Of a DNA stretch of 12,581 nucleotides, positions 7,180 to 12,581 are shown piece after piece. The position numbers and the translations under genes are program-made. Location: positions 1 through 12,581 of the forward strand of contig CAJAHC010000006.1 of the NCBI GenBank assembly GCA_903939355.1, in the 5' to 3' direction. The notes under the pieces were generated by a model. It made no database searches and was not told where the DNA came from. It saw only the letters and a program-made list of their open reading frames with translations. Every line of letters starts with the position of its first letter. Positions within the stretch are counted from its first letter, which is position 1. Source of the stretch: an uncultured Methylococcaceae bacterium (GTDB taxonomy: Bacteria; Pseudomonadota; Gammaproteobacteria; Methylococcales; Methylomonadaceae).

Positions 7180-7732
7180 AGTGCCCTTTTACATTAGCGA
7201 GTAATTGCAAATGAATTGGCTCACTATAAGTCATCTGCATTCCTGTCCCTGTTGTTATATTAGGAAGGCTGATAAGCTCAGCCCATTCTGCGGTCTCAGC
7301 ATAACTGGTTTCAGGGTTTACTTTTAATTCGCTGGTATTGATAGTAAGAGCCACCACACCTTCAGCTTTATCCCTATTAATATGAACTTTACCATTTAAA
7401 TGTAAATCTGTTCCATCTGCAGATAGAATACCTGTTGCTGAAATAATAACCCATGGAGGTGTTTTTTCATTATAAAAAAACATGACGGGGGCTACGATAT
7501 GTGTTGTGCCATCATCACTATAATGAGTCAGTTGATCGGCAATCAGCTTGTTTTTTAAGAGGCCAAGTTCATTCATTTCCCATTTGGTATAGCTTTTACT
7601 GAAATAATCAGGACTGTGTGCAGGCACTGTTCCATGCATTATCTCAATCAACCCAGTTATTTCAACAAGCCACCAGCTTACTAAGGAAATAATAAGCAAG
7701 TATAGATACAATTTATAGTCGCGTAGACTCAT
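7163..7732 (-). CDS. lptC: LPS export protein LptC
   Basis: LptC is a bitopic inner-membrane protein whose periplasmic jellyroll takes LPS from LptB2FG and hands it to LptA. The 189 residues fit the family. There is one N-terminal membrane anchor (about 8-25, LYLYLLIISLVSWWLVEI), then a periplasmic region with the LptC landmarks of a long strand-rich domain, e.g. DGTTHIVAPVMFFYNEK and DLHLNGKVHINR. The sequence is diverged, as LptC usually is. The call rests on fold features plus position between kdsC and lptA. Its ATG overlaps the kdsC stop as ATGA, and its end overlaps lptA. Confidence 0.9.
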   Translation of the reverse strand: MSLRDYKLYLYLLIISLVSWWLVEITGLIEIMHGTVPAHSPDYFSKSYTKWEMNELGLLKNKLIADQLTHYSDDGTTHIVAPVMFFYNEKTPPWVIISATGILSADGTDLHLNGKVHINRDKAEGVVALTINTSELKVNPETSYAETAEWAELISLPNITTGTGMQMTYSEPIHLQLLANVKGHYETKK

Positions 7733-8274
7733 TTTAAATAGGCAGTTAAGATTTCGTCAAAACGACCTTGAGCCTGCATGATAAAATCACATACCTCACG
7801 GACAGCTCCTCCACCACCGGACAATTGCGTACACCAATCAGCTCTTTCAATAACTGCAAAATTGGCATCGGCAACCGCTATAGACAAACCAACCCTGGTC
7901 ATGAGTGGCAAGTCCAGTAAGTCATCTCCTACATGAGCAGCTTGATCTGGCGTAAGGTCTAATTTTTGTAAAATTTCATTGAAAGCAGACACTTTATTTT
8001 CATGGCCTTGGTAAACGTGCTCAATACCCAGACTTTTCATGCGCAGTGCAACCGAGTTCGATTTTCGACCGGAAATAATGGCTACTTCAACACCCGTTTG
8101 ACGTAATAGCTTTATACCATGACCATCACGGGCATGAAATGATTTGTATTCGTTGCCTTCATTATCAAAAAAAAGTTTACCATCCGTTAATACACCATCT
8201 ACATCCAGAATTAATAATTTAAGTTTTCTGGCTTTTTCTGTAATGTTTAGTAGGGATGGTTTCATAACTGTCAT
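7729..8274 (-). CDS. kdsC: 3-deoxy-D-manno-octulosonate 8-phosphate phosphatase
   Basis: KdsC removes the phosphate from Kdo-8-phosphate, giving Kdo, the first sugar of the LPS core. It is a capless HAD phosphatase working as a tetramer. At 181 residues it is normal in size. Motifs: DVDGVLTDG (24-32; Asp24 nucleophile and Asp26 acid/base), SGR (68-70), Lys94 in HENK, and GDDLLDLPLM (116-125). The Gly-rich GGGGAVRE near 153-160 is the conserved C-terminal loop that enters the active site. The start overlaps the kdsD stop by one base (TAATG), and an in-frame ATG three codons later is an alternative. Confidence 0.96.
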   Translation of the reverse strand: MTVMKPSLLNITEKARKLKLLILDVDGVLTDGKLFFDNEGNEYKSFHARDGHGIKLLRQTGVEVAIISGRKSNSVALRMKSLGIEHVYQGHENKVSAFNEILQKLDLTPDQAAHVGDDLLDLPLMTRVGLSIAVADANFAVIERADWCTQLSGGGGAVREVCDFIMQAQGRFDEILTAYLK

Positions 8275-9251
8275 TACACTATCCCAGCGCGTATTAAATC
8301 GTGCATATTTAAAGCCCCTATTGCTTGGTGATGCTCATTAATAACGATCAGACCATTAATCTTTTTTTGTTCCATAATTTGCATGGCTTCAGCAGCAAGA
8401 ATATCCTCAGAAATAACAGCACAGTGAGATGTCATGACCTCGCTAATACTGGTTTTCTGGAGGTCAAGGTTTTTTGCCAACGTACGTCGCAAATCACCAT
8501 CCGTAAAGATACCCACCACTTCCTGTTTATCGTTAACAATGGCAGTCATGCCTAATTTTTTCTCAGTCATCTCTAATAAAGCATGACTTATAAGCGCAGA
8601 TTCGGCCACAGACGGAATATTATCGCCCAAATGCATAATATCGTTCACTCTCAATAATAAGCGCCGACCTAAGCTGCCACCAGGATGAGACAAGGCAAAA
8701 TCATCTCGCGTGAAACCTCTCGCTTCAAGTAATGATACTGCTAAAGCATCACCCATCACTAATGCAGCCGTCGTGCTGGAAGTTGGTGCAAGTCCTAAAG
8801 GGCAAGCTTCTTGCGCAACTGCTACATTAATATGAGTGGTGGCGATTAGACTCAAAGTTGACATTGGATTGCCCGTCATGGCAATTAAGGGCACGCCCAA
8901 TCGCTTAATAATGGGTAGAATTTTTAAAATTTCTTCAGTTTCACCTGAATTAGATAAAGCAAGCACTACGTCTTGTTTGGTAATCATCCCCAAATCACCA
9001 TGGCTCGCTTCACCCGGATGTACAAAAAAAGCAGGTGTCCCGGTACTGGCAAGTGTAGCTGCAATTTTACCGGCAATATGGCCGGACTTGCCCATACCAA
9101 TAACGACTACACGGCCGGTACAATTGTAAAGTAATTTACAAGCAGCAATAAATTGATCATTAATTTGTTCAGCCAAGGCTGAAATAGCTTGAGCTTCTAC
9201 CTGAATAACAGCCAAGCCCAAATCACGAAGTTTTTGATCATCTAGTTTCAT
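8274..9251 (-). CDS. kdsD: Arabinose-5-phosphate isomerase KdsD
   Basis: KdsD converts ribulose-5-phosphate to arabinose-5-phosphate, the first step towards Kdo. The 325 residues carry an N-terminal SIS sugar-isomerase domain (about 40-180) and two CBS domains (about 205-325), the full-length architecture. Residues aligned with the E. coli catalytic set are present: Lys55 (GMGKSG), Glu107 (SNSGETEE), Glu148 and His189 (SHPGGSLGRR). It is the first gene of the minus-strand cluster. No strong ribosome binding site precedes the ATG. A TATAAT lies 13-18 bases upstream, but its -35 partner is poor, so the promoter is not defined. The mla and yrbG genes often found upstream in enterics are not present. 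Confidence 0.96.
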   Translation of the reverse strand: MKLDDQKLRDLGLAVIQVEAQAISALAEQINDQFIAACKLLYNCTGRVVVIGMGKSGHIAGKIAATLASTGTPAFFVHPGEASHGDLGMITKQDVVLALSNSGETEEILKILPIIKRLGVPLIAMTGNPMSTLSLIATTHINVAVAQEACPLGLAPTSSTTAALVMGDALAVSLLEARGFTRDDFALSHPGGSLGRRLLLRVNDIMHLGDNIPSVAESALISHALLEMTEKKLGMTAIVNDKQEVVGIFTDGDLRRTLAKNLDLQKTSISEVMTSHCAVISEDILAAEAMQIMEQKKINGLIVINEHHQAIGALNMHDLIRAGIV

Positions 9252-9657
9252 AACAAGCTGAAATTATAATAATAGTGGGCAGAATGAAATAATTCAGCAA
9301 GTTCTTTGCTGGATCAACTGAACATATTGCTTCAGCTTAAAAACAAATATTATGCCATGTTTACCTTATTTGTGTTTTTATTTGAGAGGGTTTTCTAATT
9401 AACTCATTAAGCACCTTTTATAAGACTCAGTAGCCTCCTCTGCTGCTGGTCTTGTAACCAAAGAAGATAAAAAATTTGATAATTCAAGGGCTAAATGCAA
9501 GAATTAGGATGTAAAGATGGAAAGCACAAGTTCAATAACTAGGCAATAGTGTTAATGAAGTAATTGGGGAATTCTTCAAGCCTATATCCCTGTGATAACT
9601 GTATTATCAGCTTATGCTATAGTGCATAAGCGTTTTGCCAATCATCTACAACATAAA
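9252..9657. other. Intergenic region between divergent kdsD and the hydrolase gene
   Basis: About 400 bases separate the two divergent starts. The kds-lpt promoter must lie in the left part. On the minus strand a CATAAT and a TATAAT are visible, neither with a convincing -35. I see no RNA gene, strong hairpin, repeat or credible coding stretch here. A GTG at 9592 is in frame with the hydrolase but looks like an unlikely start. Confidence 0.4.
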
Positions 9658-10296
9658 ATGACTAACACAGGAAAAAGTAGTAAATACTTAAAAATAACGT
9701 TGGCAGTATTTCTCGGTTTTACTTGCTATATTTTGAGCGCCTTAATGGTATACAAAGAAAGTTTTGCAATGACTGAAAAAATAAAGATTGTAATGATTGG
9801 AGACTCAATAACTTATGGTGGTAATTGGAACGATTTATTTCCAACCATTACTATTGAAAACAGAGGTGTTAGCGGTAATAAAACTGAAGATATACTTAAA
9901 CGTATGGAACCTATATTAGCCTTAAAACCACACAAAGCATTCGTAATGGCTGGAATAAATGACATTTACGGTGGGCTTAGCATAAATATTATATTCAAAA
10001 ACTACATCAACATTATCAATCTACTCCAAAACAAAAATATTATCGTATACATTCAATCCACACTTGAGTGTAGCAGATACTATTGTGGGGACAATATTGA
10101 AAAAGTTAGAGCTCTAAACAATAAACTTACAGTTTACGCAGATGGGCAAAAAATAACATATATCAATATAAATGATGCCCTTACATCAGAAAAAGATGGT
10201 TTGATAAGTGACTATACAAACGATGGCACACACTTACTAGATAAAGGATATTTAATATGGAGTAAAACCATTAAGCCTTATATAAACGCAAACTAA
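9658..10296 (+). CDS. SGNH/GDSL-family hydrolase, secreted or membrane-anchored
   Basis: SGNH hydrolases cleave or transfer acyl esters on lipids, sugars or cell-wall polymers. From the ATG at 9658 the product is 212 residues. A basic N-terminus and a hydrophobic stretch (about 12-31) form a signal or anchor, with a possible cut after S-F-A near 37. The catalytic blocks are all visible: GDS (48-50, Ser50), ENRGVSGN (block II glycines near 70-73), GIND (99-102, Asn101) and DGTH (189-192, Asp189 and His192). The fold is that of small SGNH esterases, and the substrate cannot be read from the sequence. Starting at the in-frame GTG at 9592 would add 22 residues before the hydrophobic segment. I prefer the ATG for its normal signal layout, though neither start has a good ribosome binding site. 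Codon use is more AT-rich than in the neighbouring operon, suggesting transfer. An acyltransferase gene lies about 2.2 kb downstream. Confidence 0.85.
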   Translation: MTNTGKSSKYLKITLAVFLGFTCYILSALMVYKESFAMTEKIKIVMIGDSITYGGNWNDLFPTITIENRGVSGNKTEDILKRMEPILALKPHKAFVMAGINDIYGGLSINIIFKNYINIINLLQNKNIIVYIQSTLECSRYYCGDNIEKVRALNNKLTVYADGQKITYININDALTSEKDGLISDYTNDGTHLLDKGYLIWSKTIKPYINAN

Positions 10297-10329
10297 CTGC
10301 ACTGCTCGCATTAATTGTACTTGAAGAGC

Positions 10330-10397
10330 ACTGATTGGAATGAATAGTGTTTTTTCAACTTCAATGCAAATCTCACCTGATAATTCTCCCAATCAGT
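10330..10397. repeat. 9-bp inverted repeat next to transposase remnant
   Basis: ACTGATTGG (10330-10338) is the exact complement of CCAATCAGT (10389-10397), 50 bases apart. The octamer GAGCACTG also occurs twice nearby, within 10326-10333 and 10411-10418. Together with the transposase-like remnant that starts at 10421, this may be the edge of a small mobile element. Short matches of this kind can also be chance. Confidence 0.3.
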
Positions 10398-10420
10398 TGA
10401 CTAACCAAGGAGCACTGTTA

Positions 10421-10501
10421 ATGACCAACTCCAGAAAAATCAAGACAATCCCTATTGTGATTAATAAATATCATGGCGTCAGTAATCGCAATCTTTTATA
10501 A
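10421..10501 (+). pseudogene. 26-codon remnant resembling the start of a REP-associated transposase
   Basis: A 26-codon open frame starts at ATG 10421 with a textbook ribosome binding site, AAGGAG at 10407-10412, eight bases upstream. Its peptide begins MTNSRK and contains KYHGVSNRN. REP-associated Y1 transposases commonly start MT-xx-RK and carry YYHxVSR at the same distance from the start, so Met1, Thr2, Arg5, Lys6, Tyr17, His18, Val20 and Ser21 fall in register without gaps. The frame then ends at TAA (10499-10501), and the rest of such a protein (about 150-300 residues) is missing. I infer a truncated remnant. It could instead be a genuine micropeptide. It overlaps the end of the opposite-strand gene by six bases. 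Confidence 0.35.
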
Positions 10502-10723
10502 ATCATCATCTCTCTTTTCAATCACAGTATATTGAGCATCTATAACATCCCCATTCTGCTGTTTTTGGGCTAATCTAATCATTTTCCAGAATCTAAAACC
10601 CATTATTGCCATAGGGATCAATAATATTGCAAAGGCTACTGAGAACATTACTACAGAAGCGACAAAAATCACTAGTATAAGTGGGATCGCAATAAATCTG
10701 GGAAGGTTTGAAGAGATACGCAT
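10496..10723 (-). CDS. Small two-helix inner-membrane protein of unknown function
   Basis: The product is 75 residues. A basic N-terminus is followed by a nearly continuous hydrophobic stretch at about 10-43, enough for a tight membrane hairpin with a turn near Phe27-Ser28, then a soluble tail with RFWKMIRLAQKQQ and the motif DVIDAQYTVIE (59-69). That ending (D-x-I-D-A-x-Y-x-V-I-E) looks like a small conserved gammaproteobacterial membrane family, but no function is known to me. There is no obvious ribosome binding site, and the gene stands alone between the transposase remnant and the broken outer-membrane gene. It is probably real, given its charge layout and conserved-looking tail. Confidence 0.6.
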   Translation of the reverse strand: MRISSNLPRFIAIPLILVIFVASVVMFSVAFAILLIPMAIMGFRFWKMIRLAQKQQNGDVIDAQYTVIEKRDDDL

Positions 10724-10857
10724 AGATGGAACAAGGAATTAAATGTGGATTGACACTTATATTACTCCTGATAATTGGGAAATAATATTAATAAAAAATA
10801 ATTTTTAAGGTAATTTTTTAAGATAATAGGCTATCGCAGTTAATTAACAAACCATTC

Positions 10858-10889
10858 TTATGATAATAAAAAATATTCCATTATCATAA
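10858..10889 (+). promoter_or_regulatory. Perfect 10-bp hairpin immediately before a ribosome binding site
   Basis: TTATGATAAT (10858-10867) is fully complementary to ATTATCATAA (10880-10889), with a 12-base loop. The right arm touches the AAGGA ribosome binding site of the gene at 10895. It could be an operator for a dimeric regulator or a leader structure that limits translation. No T-tract follows, so it is not a terminator. Confidence 0.4.
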
Positions 10890-10894
10890 GGATT

Positions 10895-11341
10895 ATGAAT
10901 ACTCTTAGACAAAATACAATTAACTTCATATTTTTCGGCATGGTGCTTGGGTTTCTATTTGTGAACTTATCGCACGCAGCAGAACCAACTCAAAGAGGAC
11001 TATATTTAGGTGTTTTTGGTGGCAGTTCAGCTTCAGAAAGCACGGAAATGACGCAATCTGGCATAGCTTTTCATACGCCTCCTGAAAATGTTAGTGTACG
11101 AGGAACTTCTCAAATTAAAACCGGTGCAATTGGTGGCTCACATTTAGGTTATGAGTGGTCAGAAATTCCGATGGGCAGTCCGTCAGGTTGGGGTTTGCTC
11201 CCTGCTGTTGAAGTAGAGGGCTACTATCTAGGTACATAACAAACTGGCGAACTAGCAAATTCTCAAGCTGAACCAGCAGTAGAAGAAAGAGCAGCAGTTC
11301 CTGGAGGTGCCCATACATTTACCGATTCATCAAACCTTTAA
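10895..11341 (+). pseudogene. Broken outer-membrane beta-barrel protein gene
   Basis: The first 114 codons encode a signal peptide (cut near S-H-A at 28) and the start of a porin-like small beta-barrel (RGLYLGVFGGSSASES at 35-50, later HLGYEWSE and VEVEGYYLGT). A TAA at 11237-11239 stops it mid-strand. The same frame then reads on for 33 protein-like codons (QTGELANSQAEPAVEER, then GGAHTFTDS) to a second TAA at 11339-11341. Family members continue after HTFTDS with FPMN-like residues and further strands, and nothing like that follows here. A single base change (AAA or CAA to TAA) explains the first stop, while the end looks truncated or frameshifted where integrase debris begins. A complete barrel of this kind usually has more than 200 residues. 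The ribosome binding site AAGGA before ATG 10895 is intact. Confidence 0.65.
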
Positions 11342-11417
11342 ATACATCTTGGGAAGCCATTGTATTGAGTGAGCTCAATAACAATTTGAATAATTTCTTA
11401 TTTTGTCCAGCCCTCGT

Positions 11418-11982
11418 TTATCATGAGCCAATATTAGCCGCAATTATTTCCTTAAAGGACATACTACTGAATATTTTAGCATCACGTCTGTCAGGCTACT
11501 TTTGAACTTCCTCAAAGTAGGAATTGATATCAGCTTAAAGAATTTGATTGATTGCTTTGTTACCGATCAGTTCAACAAATATAGGTAAAGTTGCATTTAG
11601 CTTTGTGAGTGTGGCTTTGTTTGATGGGTCATAACGCTTTAAAAAATCATCAACTATGTCAGACAGCAAAGGCACTATTGATTGAGATTGATCCAAGCTA
11701 AATGCAACCCCTTTAGAGCCACTTGTGGCGCCATTATTCCTCGCAGTATCATATTCCTTCTAAATGGCTTATGCAACCGCTATTAGCTATTTTTAACTCA
11801 TTCAATGTGACTGTGACACTGGCAGCCAATCTTAAAGCTAAGGGCATAGCTTCGGCTCGACTTTCAATTTTTAAGCTTTGGATTATTTCACAAACTTTCA
11901 GAGTTGCTCGAAGTTGAGCAGGAACACGAAGACGGAAATAATAAATATTATTTCGTCGATAAAGATAGGGAATTTTTGCCAT
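11418..11982 (-). pseudogene. Degraded tyrosine integrase (site-specific recombinase)
   Basis: The first 77 codons (11982-11749) give a typical integrase N-terminus, MAKIPYLYRRNNIYYFRLR followed by VPAQLR, with AGAGG eight bases before the ATG. That frame stops at TGA 11749-11751, but a +1 frame continues the protein from about 11756: PLLSDIVDDFLKRYDPSNK then NQIL, the SAM-like core-binding domain. It meets TAA at 11535-11537, yet homology-like sequence carries on in frame (ADINSYFEEVQK), through a TAG at 11496-11498 (RRDAKIFSSMSFKEIIAAN), to a double stop at 11418-11423. There are thus one frameshift and at least three nonsense changes. The catalytic domain with its Arg-His-Arg-Tyr residues is not visible, so the gene is dead. 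The protein identification rests on motif recognition. Confidence 0.75.
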
Positions 11983-11994
11983 AACGGCAGCCTC

Positions 11995-12024
11995 TGTGTA
12001 GCAGTATTGTGTAGCAAAATACTG
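11995..12024. repeat. Tandem 13-bp repeat and inverted repeat between integrase and att-like site
   Basis: TGTGTAGCAGTAT (11995-12007) is followed directly by TGTGTAGCAAAAT (12008-12020), sharing the first nine bases. CAGTAT (12002-12007) is also the inverse complement of ATACTG (12019-12024). Short direct repeats just upstream of an integrase gene fit arm-type binding sites or an integrase operator. That role is inferred from position. Confidence 0.35.
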
Positions 12025-12077
12025 TTTTCATGAGGTTATATTGAAAATAAATAATAAAATCAATATGTTATATATAT

Positions 12078-12094
12078 TGGCGGAGAAGCAGGGA
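12078..12094 (-). other. att-like fragment of a tRNA-Ser 3' end
   Basis: The minus strand reads TCCCTGCTTCTCCGCCA. It matches the last 17 bases of a serine tRNA: one T-loop base, the 3' half of a T-stem (CCCTG), a 7-base acceptor 3' strand (CTTCTCC), discriminator G and CCA. No tRNA body lies upstream, so this is a fragment, not a gene. Tyrosine integrases often use tRNA 3' ends as attachment sites and leave such duplicates beside the integrase. The broken integrase starts 95 bases away in the same orientation. Confidence 0.55.
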
Positions 12095-12144
12095 GAATCC
12101 ACTGAAAAACCACAACACTCTGTTATTTAAGCACTTTATTGTTA

Positions 12145-12155
12145 GGCGGAGAAGC
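12145..12155. repeat. Second copy of an 11-base att-like motif
   Basis: GGCGGAGAAGC at 12145-12155 repeats exactly the bases at 12079-12089, 66 bases away. It contains the acceptor-stem part of the tRNA-Ser-like fragment but not the CCA or T-stem part. It may be a second, more decayed attachment-site scar. Confidence 0.4.
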
Positions 12156-12467
12156 GTTTTGTATCATAATTCTTTGACACTTTTCGAATGATACCCCCTC
12201 CCCGATTTTTAATCAATGCTAAGTCCATCACCCTTTTAAGCTGGCGCCATAAGTTGTTTTATATTAACTGCACAGTTTTTATCTAAGTATTTGTTGCTTA
12301 TGATTGTATTGTCTGTCACCATTCAGACTGCTTTGAATCAGTAGTAATAAGCTTCCAGCATGTAACTAAGCGTAAAAACCACTAGGTAAATTCAACTCTG
12401 AAGTGCAATTTCAAGTATCCATGTCGCTGTTCTAAATGTCTCCCATCTTCTGTAAGAAATAAAACAA
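12156..12467. other. Intergenic region before the acyltransferase gene
   Basis: I see no coding frame of note here. A 7-bp inverted repeat, GTATCAT (12161-12167) and ATGATAC (12188-12194), flanks a 20-base spacer, and a C-rich patch follows. No clear promoter for the acyltransferase gene is visible. The DNA looks like decayed accessory sequence. Confidence 0.35.
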
Positions 12468-12581
12468 ATGATAGTCCCAGATATTCGAAAATATGATTTT
12501 ATTGATGCTTTGCGAGGATATGCGATACTTTTAGTGGTACTCGTTCATTCATCGGGACACGTCGCTCCAGTTAACTCAATA
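12468..12581 (+). CDS. Acyltransferase-3 family membrane protein, N-terminal part
   Basis: Only the first 38 codons are in the window, and the frame is open at the right edge. The peptide has the family's opening motif: YDFIDALRGYAILLVVLVHS followed by SGH, with the conserved Arg-Gly (16-17) and the membrane-embedded His27 of helix 1. Members (OafA, Oac and NodX types) move acetyl or other acyl groups onto O-antigen, exopolysaccharide or other cell-surface glycans, using about ten transmembrane helices. An in-frame stop at 12453-12455 fixes the start to ATG 12468, with a weak AAGAA ribosome binding site. The SGNH hydrolase at 9658 may act on the same class of acylated glycan, though the genes are separated by debris. 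Confidence 0.85.
   Translation, partial: MIVPDIRKYDFIDALRGYAILLVVLVHSSGHVAPVNSI

Noticed and set aside
11115..11318. Minus-strand open frame of 67 codons opposite the outer-membrane relic
   Set aside because: The plus strand carries the recognisable beta-barrel sequence here. The antisense peptide is low-complexity Leu-rich and has no family resemblance.
12141..12147. GTTAGGC matching the integron attC core GTTRRRY
   Set aside because: No matching RYYYAAC inverse core or imperfect palindrome lies upstream at the right distance, and the integrase is not of integron type.
12181..12203. TTCGAAT followed by a C-rich patch, like a tRNA T-loop
   Set aside because: The flanking bases cannot form a T-stem or acceptor stem, so there is no tRNA.
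1..12581. CRISPR array, toxin-antitoxin pair, retron or phage-defence operon
   Set aside because: There are no regularly spaced repeats, no recognisable nuclease, reverse transcriptase or toxin motifs, and the only small frames are accounted for above.

Overview
The window looks like chromosome of an AT-rich gammaproteobacterium. The evidence is the gene order kdsD-kdsC-lptC-lptA-lptB-rpoN-hpf-rapZ, an intact DbpA-type RNA helicase, and the lipopolysaccharide-transport genes of a Gram-negative cell. The small secreted proteins and the outer-membrane-protein relic recall methanotroph-type (Methylococcales) genomes, but that is an impression and not a demonstrated assignment.

Layout. (1) 1-1570, plus strand: two small predicted periplasmic proteins of unknown function (197-715 and 999-1361), a terminator-like hairpin after the first, and a possible decayed coding relic on the minus strand (803-952). 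(2) 1515-2955: a stretch able to form two alternative hairpins, then dbpA with a TTG start. (3) 3001-9251, minus strand: a compact housekeeping cluster, read from right to left. KdsD and KdsC make the Kdo precursor of LPS. LptC, LptA and LptB belong to the LPS export machine. RpoN is sigma-54, Hpf is a ribosome hibernation factor and RapZ is a nucleotide-binding regulator. kdsD to lptA overlap or touch and are surely co-transcribed. Wider gaps before rpoN and before rapZ hold regulatory-looking structures. ptsN, usual between hpf and rapZ, is absent, and so is the npr/ptsO gene that often follows rapZ.

(4) 9252-12581: an accessory, partly ruined region. It holds an AT-rich SGNH hydrolase with an N-terminal signal or anchor, a 26-codon remnant resembling the start of a REP-associated (Y1-type) transposase, a small two-helix membrane protein, an outer-membrane beta-barrel gene broken by stop codons, a tyrosine integrase broken by a frameshift and several stops, a 17-base piece matching the 3' end of a serine tRNA about 100 bases upstream of that integrase, and the start of an acyltransferase-3 family membrane protein that runs off the right edge. 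The simplest reading is the scar of an integrated element that entered at a tRNA-Ser 3' end and then decayed.

I did not find a convincing intact, undescribed multi-gene system. The signals most worth checking are the att-like scar with its integrase, the RNA structures upstream of dbpA and rapZ, the sigma-54-like site before rpoN, and the transposase micro-remnant with an excellent ribosome binding site.
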